The position numbers and the translations under genes are program-made. Positions 15,401-30,400 of a stretch of 64,000 bases of DNA are shown piece by piece. The stretch is taken from positions 675,182-739,181 of the forward strand of contig VWZL01002212.1 in the NCBI GenBank assembly GCA_013396915.1, given 5' to 3'. The number at the start of each line of letters is the position of its first letter. Position 1 is the stretch's first letter. This DNA is from Stercorarius parasiticus. Its lineage: Eukaryota > Chordata > Aves > Charadriiformes > Stercorariidae. The notes under the pieces were generated by a model. That model saw only the letters and a program-made list of their open reading frames with translations. It was not told the origin of the DNA and did not search any database.

Positions 15401-18400
15401 CTTCTGCATTGAAGAACTAAGTTAGTAAACACAATTTTATCAAAGTACCTCCAGCTGTGGGTCAGCCCATAATGGGAATGCAGTTGTATCATTACAAAGA
15501 TGCCTTCTTTCTGGCACAGCTCAGCTCCTTGCCTGCGCAGGAGGAGGTATGCCCACCCGTCCCAGCACGTGTGCGGCACCGCAACCCTTTCATCATACCA
15601 ACATGATTAATGCGGTAGGATGCAACTTCTGTGTGCAGATGAGACCGAAGGCAAGTGCAGTTTACAGGAGTTGGGGACTACCGTATGTGTATGATCTGTC
15701 AAAGCAGTAAGAAGGTTGGGTTTTTAAAACTTAAATAGCAACACCAATTTTGCAGTAAACAGGATAAATTTTAGGAGAGCAAAGATAACATTTGTTTTCA
15801 ATTTTTATATGTCAGTTCTGTCAGAACTGCTCTCCTCTTAACACCTTAAAAGCATCCCTGAAGCCCTCTTGAACTTTCCCTCCTTTGAATAAGAGAGTCC
15901 TCTTTTTCTTGGGGAGCTACCTGAAGGATCTAAGATGCAGCTTCTCCTTTAAAGCAGTCATTTTTACTTCCAGAGCCATTAATCACATTTTCAGGACCAC
16001 AGTTAGTGGCCAAGACCACATAAAAACAAGCAGAGCTCACCAGAGACTTGCGCTTCCTCTTGAGCTTGTATCGCATTGAGCCTTTTTTAAACCACCACTT
16101 TTTACCTTGTCCTCGGCAGCATGGAATTACACAGCTCCAAAGAATTTAAGTAGAAGGGAAAAGGCTGGGGGAAAGGAGTTAAATTTAGGCTTCCCACAGG
16201 CGGTGTGGGTAAGTGAGCCTCAGATCTGCAGCTCAGTTTTTAGGCTCCTAAGTCTGACAAGAGAGACATATTCATTTGGGGGACGCATGATGCTAACCGC
16301 TGGGATGACTGCGATTGCACCAGTGCGCTTGCTCCTTAGCAATGAGTTACGAGAGACAGATGAGCCATATAGGGAATGTAAGCACGTGGGTATTTTCCAG
16401 AGCTATAACTGCACATGGGGTATAAAAATCTGGGGTAAGTAACTCTTTCCAAAAATAGGGGCAGAAAAGATTTTAAATCCATTTTGGGGAAGATGGCTGA
16501 GTTACAAAGAAATCCTTTCCAAATGAATAAAAGGATGAAGAAAAGACAAAGATTTTACTACCATGAACTTTACTACCCTACTGCTAGGAAAAGAATTCCT
16601 TTTCGTCTGCAATGAAATTGCACGTGTGTAAGTGTCTGACTGTTAAAATAAGCTACAACTATTAATTTCTATTGCAATATTAGGTGACTTCAGACTGTGC
16701 TTTATAAGTTCATTAACAGAGAATGACTTCAAATGCTTGAGGGAACAGTGCACTAATGCACTTGATTTTATATTTTAATGTGTCACTGTGTAACGTAAGC
16801 CCTGAACTTCTGACTATTACATTATTAAATGTAAATAAAAAAATTATAAAATATAAATACATCAGGTGGTATAATTTGTGGGAAGCAAACATTCCTGCAA
16901 TACATTAACAACTACAGTGAATTTGATCTTTACAAGACCTAACTGGCCAGATTCTGTTNATAGTCTAAAACACGCCTCTTTTCTTTAATTAATTCCAGTG
17001 GTCATATAAGTAATTATATATGAGCATCAAGTCAGACGTATCTCTTGCATTTAAATTTGTCGAACAATCTGTATCAGTAGTACAGAGAAAAAAAAAAAAG
17101 GCAATCCCTTAATAGCGAGATGGACATTTNGCAACAAACGTTTTAAAAAGGCATGTATATACACGCGTACATGAAAACACATTCTCTAATTTTTCACTCC
17201 TACTAGTTTTTATGTCTGTGGGCACATGATGGATCACTGTATCCACAGGGTATAGATGAATCAGCAGAATAATACTTTCAAATGACACACAGAACCAAGT
17301 GGATGGCAGAAGGGCTGAAGCATTTGGTTCAGTAGTGTCTGTGTGTTTTCATTTCTCTTCACAGAAAAATAAACGCTTTGAAGTACTTTGCCAAAATACC
17401 TGCTTTGTTTGGCAGAGTGAGAAGGAAAGAAATTCTACACTGGCTTGGAGGGGATACCTGATCACTCTCGTTCTATTCCCAAACAGAATGTCGTGGTCTT
17501 CTATGCCAGAAAATAAACGTTCTTCAACTAAAGGTGCTCCACTAACTATAACCAATGTGCAAGTTGTCCAGAGTGGCAGAAGTTTTCCTAAAATCAAGAA
17601 TCTTCCCTCCCAGCCTTTCCCCCAAACTCCATTATTATATCCTACAATTTAAAATCCACTTTATTTTATTGCAGTCTATTGTGTTTAATGAAAAACTTCT
17701 CATGAGCCAGGAAGTAGCTGTTTATAGCTGTGTGTTGTGGAAATCACAGTGAAGGATTAGAAACTGGAGTAAAATTGGTTACAGCTGTATGAAAGAGCAT
17801 ATGCACAAGATAAAGCCAAGCTCCCCCCTACGCACCCTGACTTCGCTTTTCCTCTCATCCTTCTGGACTGTTCCTTTTCCATGCACCTGCTTCCATCTAT
17901 TGCTATGAAATCTGGAGGTTTGACTTTTGATTTGTTGCTCCCTGCTTTTATTTTTCAGCTGAACCAAGTGAGCTGTGAGTCAGACTTTACGATATTATAG
18001 AATAAACCTGTTTTGGATTGCAGCCATTGGACAGGAGAAACGAGACACAACGGGGAATGTACTCCCTGGAAATAAACCAAGCAGTCTAGAAAAAGCGAGA
18101 GCTATCCTAATTTGAGTGCAATCTTCGTACCAAACCTCAAGTCTTTTACGGATTCAGCGGTCTGCTTAATTATTCCCACTCTCATGTGATCTAAGGACCA
18201 TTCCTACTCCAGAAGATTTGCTGGTATTCACCAAAACCAGGCAGGAGTCTCAGAAGTCTGAGTAGACCTCCACTACGGTACTCCTTGGTCACCACTGTCT
18301 TCTCTACAGAGACAATGAGACTTCTATGTCTGTGTTATGGGATGGGGTGGAAAGAGAGCCAAAAGTATAATGTCTCATGCAGAGAGCAGTTATTAGTCTC

Positions 18401-21400
18401 CAAGAGGAAAGCAGCCACCTAAATCATTCCTCAGACTTGCACTAATTTCAAAGAAACCTGCTCACTCATCTTCCAGCCAGAAGCCAAAAGCTGTGCCAAA
18501 GCAACAGGCAGCCCAGGCAGGTTTGGGAAGCAAGCGTGAGGGGAGGGAGGGGAAAATGGCCAAAGGTAGTTTGGGAACGTGCACGGTGAATGACTGGATA
18601 AGTAAACAAGTAAAAATTCCAATAATTCAACATTTTATCGCAAATTTTTTTGGTGAGAATAGCAGATTAAGAATCAGCCAGACTGATCCATTACAATACT
18701 GGCATTTATCACAAAGCTAAAGTTTGGAAATGGCAAATATGTCATAATTCCACATTCAATTCGAGGAATTAAATGTTTTATGGATCTAAGAAAACGCTCT
18801 CATTCCTTCCATCTATGAACCATCTGTGGCAGATTTGTATTTACAGGGAGAGAGATGAGGAGTAACATGCCACGACGTCACCAGCATTCCTCCCTCAGCA
18901 GAAAAGGAATTAAGAGAGAGAAATTAAGCTCAGCATTGGCCAAATGAACGATCAGCTGAATGTGTTTTTAGAGCTGCTACGCCATACATTTCAGATCTAC
19001 ACGCATCTGTGTCACAAAAAATTCAGTTAAGAACAGCGATGGCAGGACCTACACCAGCCATGTATTTATGTACCTGTTGTTTGCTAGGTACTTAATCAGG
19101 GCTTGATTGTTCAAATTACAATGTTTACACTTCGCCAAGAAAAGCAAGAATGATTATTAGAAAGTTTTGAGTTAATAACCCAAACAAGTGATGCAGAGAA
19201 CTTTTAACGTGAGACATCCAGTCTCCCCAGATTAAGAGCAAACAATAATATATATGATATATAGTATATATAACAACTTTTGCGAGCCAAAGAGAAGTAA
19301 AATATTCAAGGTACTGACTGTTTTTTATGTCACTATAAAACATATAGGCATACATAGAAAACACACAAGCGATTTATTTAAGAGAGATGGACATCTTTTA
19401 CTAGCATTTTAACTGGAAAAAAACATTGTTTCCCTGGTACCAATTATTCTGCTTAGAAGAAAAAGAGTTTATGTAGCCACGAAAAACAAATGTTTGAGCA
19501 AATAACTTTTTTAATGCTACTTCAAATTCCTACTAAATGTAACTATAAAAGACTTCCTTTTGTTGTTGAGTCTAATGTTAAACAGCCATGTCACCAGCCT
19601 TTGTGAATTTATTTTATGACAATGCTCCTAAGGAAGAGGGAATCCTAGTTACAGAGGTATTTCCTGTGCCAGCTCCTATCCTAAAATTTGGATAGCCACA
19701 TTGTACAAATTAAGGATTTAAAATAGGCCTGTTCACCAGTACAAAACAAAAACCCAACACCTCTGCAGAGTTTAGCTGTAAACTTGGTCCAGCTGATAAA
19801 TCGATCCTTCAGAACAAAGCACATGTGTAGGCTCTTTGCAGCAGACCCAGTCTGATATTCTAACCTTTCCACATAATGATTAGGAAAATATTACCAAGTG
19901 AAAAACTGTCAAATACACAGATATGAATCATCACCCCGTGACCTTTATATGAATGTAACAGAAAATATTTCAGATTTTAGTACCTAGTTTGGCAGTCAGC
20001 TACCAACAACCTCATGTAAAATTTGTTGGTGTTCCCCACCTGAAGTGATATCCCACAACCAGCAGACCTGAGATAAGAGGGCAGCTTGGCACGTACACCA
20101 CCCTAGCCTCATCTCCCAGTTTCAGGCCATGGAATATCTTCCGTCATAGGCCAAGCTAGAAACACGTCCAGTAATTTCCACTGTTTTCATATAAATAACA
20201 TAAATCACCCAGATCTAAGTCAGAATGAATACCAATACAATAGCAAAATAATAGCAAGCTGAATACAAGCTGTACCTTCGTGACAGGCAGTTCCTTGGAT
20301 TTAGACTCAAAGAGATGCTCCAGTTTGGAAGTGTCCACCTTAATGGGTTCCAGTTTCGACCACAGGAATTCTCTGCAGCGTTTGTTGTTTTTACACTGCC
20401 ACTCAAATGGCCGTACCTCGTTCCAGAACAGACGGATGGTTTTCTTCTTCTTTATAAATGCTGGCTGACCCCTAGAAACCTGGGGTGACCCTAAACCCTG
20501 AGGAGAGCTGAACAGTGGAGGAGGAGCCAATAAATTAGCAGAGGGTGGAGGTGGAGGTGGGCATCCAAACAGCGGGGGAGGTGGTGGAGGAGGCAAACCC
20601 AGAAAAGAAGGTGGAGGTGGAGGTGGGGGAACAAGGGAGTCCCCAGGACCCATATCCATGTCCAACACATCTACATCATCCTCCTCCCCCAAGTCTGTAA
20701 AATCCATGTCTTTGATTTTAAGTTCTCTAGGATTAGCCATGAGCTGATCCCAGATGTAGTCAGATTCCTTCTTTGGCTGTGCTGGTGTTTTCTCAGGGAC
20801 CTGTTCACTGATTTCATCTTCAGGCATGGCAGTCCCCTTGGCCAGCTCACCACTGTTGAATTTTTCTGCAAATGCTTTCACACTGCCTTGGTTGTCCAGA
20901 TTTCCGATCTCCATCTTTTTGACACTTTCGTCTTTGGCCTGCTTTGTGGCCTGAAGGATAGAGATCCTACTGGCTAGGCTAGTGAGTGACTCCTCGCTTT
21001 CCTCCGTCTCCTTCTTTTCCTCCTTCGCCTCCAGCTCCTTCTCCTCTTCATCCTTGGGCTTTTTGTTATGCGCATACAACATGTCCAGCATAAACCGCTT
21101 GTTGTTGAGGATGTTGCTGCACTGCTCATTCACACCAGCATCCTGAATGGTCTGCGACCATGGACCTGCAATCACACACACACACAGATGGGAAGAGTCA
21201 AGGGGAGGGAACCAGAGCACCAAGAACAATCTTCAACCCACCAGAAAAAAATTTGGGGGACACATGCACAATTAGTCTGAAACTGGGCAAGCAGTAGCTT
21301 TGCAAATTTTGAAATAAGTGACAGTGCTGATATATGGCCCAATCTTGGTGGGCTGGGAGTAGTTCTCGTGAGGGACTAGCATGTGAGGGACTATATAACT

Positions 21401-24400
21401 GTCAGGATTTTCAGGTTTCTCCTGAAATCTGTCGGGTTTCACTTTGTAGTTACTACCCCAACTCATTTATACAGTGCATAAATGCTCAGAACCTTTAGTA
21501 TTCCAGAACGGGGCTTAAATATCATGACAATGGCACAAAATAGGTTATCATCCTACTTTTCACCTGGTCATAAACTGGAACCACCCCAGCAAAACTTCTT
21601 TATAAAAGGAATCTTCCCTGGCTGATGTCAGGGTGAACATGCAACTGCTTCCTTCTCCTCCTCCTCCCTCCCTGCTGGCTAGGGGTCGACAGCTTTCACA
21701 GTTGACTGTTCTTCAGACCTCCAGGCTAGATACCTGGGTCATCTTTACAACATGGACTATTTGAATCCCAGAGTAGGTTGCATACCCTGGGTACAGCTCT
21801 CATGGCAACTCAGTGAGTATAAGCATAAGCAAGACTTCTAAAGTTATTTCTAGGAATATGAGTGCCTTTATAAAAGATATTTCAAAATGCTGCTCATCAA
21901 CCACTGTTACGCTCCCCGTAATATATGATGCCACTGAAAGCCTAATGGCCTTCTTTCCACATCACAACCATTTAACATGTCACTGTAATGAAGCTTCATC
22001 TTTCTGACTACTGCTTTTCTCAACAATAATCTGCAAAATAACATGTTTGAGACAGCACCATAAAAAATTGAAACTATAGCAGTGAAATTGTAAAAATAAA
22101 TGATGTAAGCAACTCTTTGAATACATTTCTCTGAATATGATACTGCTAACCAATGTGGATAATGTGTCTAAAAATTATGGTGTTTCTTTTTCCAGCGGGC
22201 ATCAGATAATTCTTCACACTTACTGTATTTCCTGTACAGGATTCCTTCTGTTCCCCATAGTCTTTACACATTTTATTAATATATTTTTATAGACTCTATT
22301 TCTTAAACACATTTTATTTTGATTGCTAGCCTGCCTTCCTTTTGGCCCCTTGTGTTTAAAGATTTTCTTTTATACCTGTCAGTTGCCCTTTCTTTTAAAC
22401 TTCCATTTTATCTTTGTTTCTCCCCTTACGCTCCCACCTTTTTCAATACTTTAGAGTTTTAAACATCTTTTATGACTTCTTTTGTCAATAGAGTTGTTTT
22501 CTTACCATGACACCTAGCCCTGTGCTCTGAGAAGGTGTCCCCTCAGTGAGATCCCCATCCAGGGCCCCATAACTTCCCCTCCCTCCTCTTAAAAGTAAGA
22601 CCACGTTAAAATGTAGGACAGGTCTCAGAGCACAAAGCATATGGACAGTAACAACTCCCACCTCTATTCAGATCAACCTCTAAACCACATTTCAAAATGA
22701 GTCCAGAGGTTTAATTCCAGACAAAGGAAAGACATTTTTTTCAGCAATGGATACGACCTGCAAAACTGTTTCCTTCTACTTTTCTGCAGGAGGCTTGACT
22801 ACTTCCATTACCTGTTTATTTTTCCTGAGACTTTATCATTGGTATTGCTTTCTCACCAAGATTTGTCACCTGAGGTAGTCTCTCAGACTTGTCTCTGAGG
22901 TAGTGTCACTAGACAACACGACTAGACAACTCCTTCCCTACACCATAGATTTTAACCAGCTGAGTCCCCACAGAGGATTTACCCCCACTCTCAGCCTTTC
23001 CTTCAAAGATGTTCACGACTGCTCCCAGGATCCCTCCTACAAATCCCACATGACCCACCCGCTCTCAGTTTCACCAGGTGGGATCCTCCAGGATTTAATC
23101 CCTTTGCAAAACTGCTCATTAGAATTCCCCCAGACACAATCTCCAATTTTGTCTCCCCAAGTCTGCCTCCATCTTCCTTAGTTGATCAAAAATTATTGCT
23201 GGGAAGACTCTCGCTACTTTTGTGGCCTCTTCTGCCCTCCTCTCCACAGGTGAAGCTTTGAAATACCATTGGAGAAACAAGACTTGCTGGAAGACAAATT
23301 CACCAAGATGGCTAATGAAGGAGGAGACAGGACCAAAGTCTTTATTCCTTTGTCCTGAATGAGTCTGGGCAGAACCAAGGGCTACCTCATAAATGGCAAA
23401 CTGTTTGTTGGGAATGTGGGAACTGCTTAAGAAACTGCTCTTGTTCGCTTTCCAAATCTCCTCACCTACTAGAGAGCAAACAACTCACTACATGAACCTC
23501 CTACCTAGCACAACCTAATAAATCTTTGGGCTACTGGTAACATAGGTCAATTTTAAGATGTCGATTTTTCAATAACAGGGTACATGTCTTAGCTTCTAAC
23601 GAAAAACCGGAAAGTACACAAGCACTTCATTAGAGTGGTAACAGGTTAGTAACAGACAAGATGAGGGGAAAAAAATCTGTAACCTGTTCTCCTTTACTTG
23701 CACTTAGACTGTCTTGGACTATGCCGTAGTGTAACGACATCCTTCATCTGTCATACCTCCTCCCTCCCTTTCCTACATACATATCCATCTACATTCTTTA
23801 AGAGTACAATCGCATTCTAAGTAACTCAATCTCGGTGCTGGTTGAAAAGAAGATAGCTCTTAGATTTAGAATAAAATTACCTTAATGCTTCCCATAAAAA
23901 AAGTGATAAGGTTTAAGCACGAACAGTACAATCTGAAAGTTTATCTCTGTGAGGTAACCCTTGTGATTCAGAGTTATCCCTCTTCTGTCAGGAAAGAGCA
24001 AGACTATTTCATACTCTGACACGGTTCTTGTTTTCTTATCTAGAATTTAGAAAACTTAGGACAACGCACTCCACTGTTCAGCCCTATGAAAACTTGGGAA
24101 CCAAATGCCCTAATTACATTACATTCATTTATGTCACTGTAGAAAGGGGAAAAGAGTAATTAATGAACAAAGGTCAAAATTTGTTTTTTACTCCCTCCCT
24201 GCCTGGGCTGCATGACAAGTTCTGGTTATCATTATCTCTCCAAGCAGAAAACTCGTTCTTAAGGTGTTTTCCAGTCTGGGCCTTTACAGGTGTCTGGTGG
24301 CATATCTGACCAGAACTACTGGGTACTCCAGAGCTGGTCTTTTCCAGACAGTGTCTATTTCATGTGCCTCCTCCACACAATCTAAAGATGGCCACGGTCC

Positions 24401-27400
24401 AGAACTATCTACAGCAGGTCCTGTGTATCTCTCTCTGTTTTCTGAAGCCTAACCAAGACAGGAGAACCAGAGAGAAGGAAAAAACATCACAGCCCTCATT
24501 GTTCATCTTCCACTAAAAGGATGAGAAAAGGTATCTGGTATCTCATGACAAATCACCTTCAGCATGACCCCTCATCTCATTGTTTTATGTGTAGAAAATC
24601 CAAATAAATTCTCAGGGAGCTAGAAATACAAGTCGCTACAACATGATGATTCAATAGTTAGTATATTAATCTTAGAGGAAGAAAATGGTCTTGAGTCAAA
24701 GGAAACCTCATTTCATCACGGCCTTACTGTCCCTCAAACATAGAAACCCCATCAAAGTCTATAGATTTCCAAGCAGAGAGTAGATCAGACTTGGCCATGG
24801 TGAAGAAAGTCTTATATAGGCGCAAAGGGTTTGTTAGCCAATTAACACAATAACAGAGCTGTTAATGTAACATTTTTTTTTTTCCACCAGAAACCCTTCA
24901 TTATTGAAAAAGCTTCACTTTACCAGTTTCATTGTCACTGGTTAACTTGTCCTCTCTCTCTTCCCTCTCTAAAGTGCTGCTTGCTGAGGATATGCTGGAT
25001 GCAGAGCAGTTGTCTTTTTCATTCACTTCCTCATTCTGCCTCTCTTTTTCACTGAGTATTGCACTTTCTTCTGGCTCTCTCTCTGGTCCTTGCTCCACCT
25101 CACTCTCTGGTCCCACCTCTGTAGCCTCTATTTCCTTGGGTGTCTCCGTTCCCTGCTCGGCCTCAGCCTCCTGCTCTGGTTCTGGTTCTGTCTCTGTCTC
25201 TGGTTCGGGTTCACTGGCACTCACTGGCGGAGAGAACAACGGGAGAAAGAGATTCACTTAACAACGGAGTCGTCTCAAGCTCAGCCCTCTAAACGAGAGC
25301 GATGCGAAAGTTGTACAAGTGCCTTATGGAAAGAAAATAAAAAGCAAGTCCACGGCATGCTGAACATTAGGAGCAACAGACTGATGAATGTTGTGCGACG
25401 ACAGCCTTGCACGTGAGAGCGGCCTGGCAAACCCCCTTGCTTGCTGTCTGGAGCCAGCCCACTGTTTTTATACGTACTTCCACAGCTGGAGTGTTGGACT
25501 CGCATAAGGATTTGAACCAGCAGAAAATGGGCAGCCCACCTGAGCATGACATTGACAACTCAGTGCCTAGACAGAGCCAGGAAGGAAGAGATCTTTTAAA
25601 AAACAAAAAAGGAGGAAGATTGTGTTTTTTGGCTGAATTTTCTTTGGGTTCTGGAAGGATTCTTTTTTCACCTGATGAGGAACACTTCAACGAAAAAATA
25701 CAAATATTAGTTTTATTAACACAGTTGAATGGCACAGTCTGGAAATGGCACTGTCACACATTTGGCTGATGAAAAACATATGTTTTTTCATGCACATTTA
25801 CTTCAAAATAGCCACATCAAAACTGAATAAGTTTGCAACTGCTTGGCATATGGCACAAATTTAGTTTCCAATTGCTTGGCATATGGTGTATGACGAGCTT
25901 TTTTATCGGTTGGCACATAGCAAACACTGTTGATAGTATACTTGGTTTCTTCTTCCCTGCTTTATCATTGACAGTGAAATTCATTCATTCACTTTTAGGG
26001 TTTTCAGCTATAACAGCAGATTTTCACATGCAAATATTCTCTGCATGCTGCAAAGAAACTGAAGAGCATCCACACATATTCACATCAAGCAGTTCACAAT
26101 TTTCTGAAAACTGAAATGGCCATGCAAGAGTGACGAAAATGGGCATGCGTGTTAGTTCTGCATACTCCCCACATTCCTTCTGTACTAAATCTTGTAGCGT
26201 GGCTGAACTACAATGACCAAGTCATTCTTGTTTTTTCCCCCCTCTGTTAACTACTTTTCATTACAATATTGCAAAAGAGCCTTCTGGACTCGTCACGGTC
26301 CTTGGGTTGCATGATATACGATGAGACTGTCTTAAAAAACTCCATGAATCTTTGAAGGAAAAAAAGGATCACACTGGAGTGTAATCCAAATGTTTCAGTC
26401 CTCTAGGAAGCAGGTAAATAGATTTATCCTAAGAAAGCATAAGCCAAAATAATGAAGATCACAATGTTTTCATAAGACTGTTTCACATTGTGTGCCTATC
26501 CTAGTTTCTGAGACACCCATACAAAGAGTAATGATTTTTAGCAATGCCTTTGCCTATCTTTACAGTAACACACATGCTTTTAAATTAACTTTCACTAATG
26601 CATCTTCAGTACCACACTATTCCACTTAATTTCATATAATTTAAGCGTACTAAACTGCAAATTATTTTTTTTGCCACTGATTTCATTGGAGCTAAGCTCC
26701 TATACTTTCACAATTGATTTTAAATGTGTAGTTAGTTAAATAACTAGACATGTGTATATAAAAGAAATGTACCTGTAATATGTTTAATATAGTCGATGCA
26801 CACTCAAACCCCTCTATGATGTTTTAAAACACTCCCAATTAGAAGCTTACGTTTCTCCCTCTTCAACATAAAGAACATTTAAAAGTCTAACAATAGAGCA
26901 GCTCTGCACGTGCCTACGAGAAAATCAAAATTATAGACAGCTGGCAAGAAGAAGTTGGCAGACACTCTGAATCCCAGGGATGTGTTTCTGACCACAGCTG
27001 TCAGTGTGTAGGTATAGCACAAAAGCATTTTAAAGTCAAGCCAACTTTGGAATATAACAGATGCAAGCTTAGGAATCCTTCAGGAGATCCTGGAACTAAC
27101 ATGGTACTGTAGCATGGAAGACTAAGCTGGCCATGGTGCAATTGCCCATATATACAAATTACATCAATTCATCCTTGAATGACCATAGTTTTGTATGAAT
27201 TTTAGGTTTCTCTCTAAAAAAAAACAAAACAAAAGCCATCATGCAATAACCAAAAATCTCAGCTCAACAGCTTGAGTGGAGAAAGAAGCTGACTAAAATG
27301 TGGCCAAGACTGCTAATGCTTACGGCACCTTTGTTGTCATAAAACTACACTGAAGATTCAATAGGATAAAGTCAGGGGATACATAAGAAATGGTTGAGAA

Positions 27401-30400
27401 AATGAGAATGTTCAAAAAAATTCTGGGTACTCTTCATACCAGAAATATCCCACAAACATCAGAAAGATGCAGTATCTTAGCAGAATCTAATATACAACAA
27501 AGAATAAAGAGCAATATACTGACACAGGCTGCTCTTTTGAGTTCAAGGAGTAACAAAATCTAAGCACTTCTGGAACAAAACAGGCATATGGTGACACTCA
27601 TTTTGACTGTCTCTCTCTCTCTTTTGGGATCAGGTCAAACAATCAACCCATAGCCCAAATAACTTATAAATAGTGAGCGAAGTCCAGTAGCGCTTCCCTT
27701 AAAAAGCAGTTCAAAAATCAGATCTGTCAGCGAACACTAGAACAAAGCCAGCAAGCTAGCCATGTGTCTTATCACTTGCAGTTCCATTGTGTAATCCATG
27801 CGGTTGATACTGATGAGAACTTCGAAAAATGTTAAAAAATACAATCCTCAGGGAATGCTTGGTGGTGGCCTATTTGAAATGAGCTGGAACTTTCAGTCCC
27901 TTATCTACTGGATCGATTTTCACGCTAGTCAAAACACTACTCTAAGCGGCAACCTTGCAGATGGCAACAGATTTAAATAATGGACCAGGCTCTGTTCCCG
28001 GTCTTCAGACTTGTGCTGGTGGAATGTGCAAAGACTCTGGGAAGCAAAGCATGGTCATATCAAACAGCATCAACAGCAAAGAAGGCATTCCTGAGACATT
28101 AAGAAGTGTGATGCCATTATAAGCAACATATTTTATTTAAAAAAAAAACCCTCAATTCTTACACATATAAAGTTCCTAAAACCTAAACTGGGATTGCCAG
28201 ATTCAGCAGTAATCTCTTTTCACTTGCATATGCTATTTTTCACACTTCTCTCAAGGCTTAGCTTTCCCCCTCCACCATTAAAACAAATGAGTGAACTGGG
28301 GTCTTTAAATTAACAGAAGTTCTACTTGCAATTGGATTAATCAGGAGGAGGAAAATTGAATGTGGCTTTAAGGACTAATTTTTCAGTCATATGCCCAATT
28401 CTTTTTCTGCCAGAACTTAATCTCTAAAAATGTATTACTGGAAAAAAATGTGAAGACTTCTTGGAAGAATGAAATCTCCCAAAGAAGCTGTGTAACCTCA
28501 TCACTAAAAGAGACTGTAGCAGGGTCCCTCAGTAAATGTCTACAGATTTTGTCATTTTGAGAGATGCTGTAACCTACATCTGACATTTTCAAGACTTGAC
28601 CACATAAAGCCCTAGCAACCTGATCTGATCAGATGTTGGCGATAACCCTCTTTTGAGAGAGAGGTTAGAGAGGACAGCAAGCTGCTCCCTTCTGAAAAAT
28701 GTGGCTACGAACTTGTAATGCTATACAGGAACATGGAGGGAAACTATAAATCAACTATGAAGCAGACACAAGATGTCGTATCCTTAGTACCTGCTGATAA
28801 GACTCCAACGGCCTCCTCTCCTATAAGCCCTCAGAGAGAACAAACATCCCTCTGGGCCCACATCTAATCCCCTGCCAGGGTAATAGATTAGCCAACCGCA
28901 TCTTCATCTATTTTCTCTGCTCTTTACTTGGAGCTGGGAGATACAAATGCTAAGTGTCTCCTGAGGATGCATAGAGTAAGTCTGAAGATGGCTATACCTA
29001 CCCAAGCCCTCTTCGTTCAATTGTTCAGGCACTGCTTAAAGTCTTGACTGTTATCTCCCTTCAGTTCCCCCAGCGCAGGATTCCTCTTGCCGTGAATTCA
29101 GCAAGGACTCTCTCTCTTTCTCCACCCCGACCCCAATCTTTTCTTCCCATTCCTTGTGATGGTAAAAAATAGCACAGAGTGATCACCAGTAGGGAACTTG
29201 TTCTTTCCTAACAAAGTCAAAAATAATCTTTCTTTGTCCCCCACCCCCATTTCTCCTCTGACTTTCTGTACTGCAGTTCCTTGGGTTCTACAACTGGGGC
29301 TGCAAGGGCCTCACTGCGCCCTCATGCTTTCTTCTTCTCCATCTACTGAGATGCTTTCACCAGTCATACTTTAGGCAGTATTTGAACCTTGCTCAGCTAC
29401 TAATATGTTCAGAAGGTTTCCTGCTGCCCACAATGTGCACTTGGGCTGGCCTGCTTACTTCCTCAAGTGCTAAAAAAGCTGCTCTTCTCAGAGAAGCGTT
29501 CATCTCCAATTCCTTTGTGGATTGACTTCAGAGATGTCTTGGTTATTGTTGCTCTTCTTTACTGCACATGTGCACTTCATAAAAAATTCTGCAATGAAAT
29601 TAGAAAGGAGGAAGTATCTGCTCTGAAAAAAAATATTGAGTTCCATTTTGCAGTTATGGGACTGCCTTCATTTCCTCTGAATGCCATACCCCAAGTTTTA
29701 TAAGAGTAAATCTTACAAGACTTCATTACTTTAGTGGAACCAATTGTTTTATATGAGAAAACACTTCAGCTCTGTAAGTCCAGATTTTTATATTGGGTAA
29801 AAATACTGCGACGTTTCACAGCGTGGGACAAAGTTCCACAGACAAAATCCATTTCCTTCTTAAGCCCAGTACATACTGGATGGCCAAAGGATACTTTACC
29901 ACAAATGGCATAAAATAAATCTGACTCCAAAAATCACTTATTGTTCTGCTAGTAGAGGAACACACTTCCCATTTGACTTCAGGTTCTAAATTCTGCAGAC
30001 GAATATCACACATCTGTTAACACCATTCTTGCAGAGTCTTTGGAAGGTCCTATGCACAGAACCGAGGAAGTGTTTCCCTTCTGCAGTTTTTCTTGTGAAG
30101 ATGGTGACCTTCATGTTCAAAGCAACAGCTTGGGATGCAAGTAATCTGCATTCTGTCCATGGCTCTATTTCAGCTTTCTTACAACTCGCTTAAGCAAGTT
30201 AATGCTTCAGTTTCCTACCTATTAAGTCAGATTGTTAACATTTCCTAAGGACAGTAAAAGCTGAGGTTTTAATTCACTACAGAGCATAAGGAACTCAGAT
30301 AATCGTCAAGAGGCCATGGCATAAAATCTATAAATAAGCCTGCCAGCTAGCTGTTGGCTGATATCTAATAATCTGTCCACCTACAGATGAGAGAGCCTGC

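Noticed and set aside
14688..15420. Two overlapping plus-strand frames of 146 codons in a GC-richer part of an intron
   Set aside because: They overlap in different frames, minus-strand frames overlap both, and no motif, family resemblance or splice context supports either.
16959..17130. Single undetermined bases at 16959 and 17130
   Set aside because: Assembly or base-call gaps in an intron, with no biological meaning.
21166..21229. N-terminal extension of the large-exon reading frame (start Met at 21229)
   Set aside because: This is intron read-through. A clear acceptor at 21166-21167 and the split Gly codon shared with the upstream exon fix the boundary.
25204..25223. Alternative acceptor ten bases inside the Glu/Pro exon
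   Set aside because: Use of the inner CAG would shift the frame relative to both neighbours, while the outer CAG has the better pyrimidine tract and keeps the frame.
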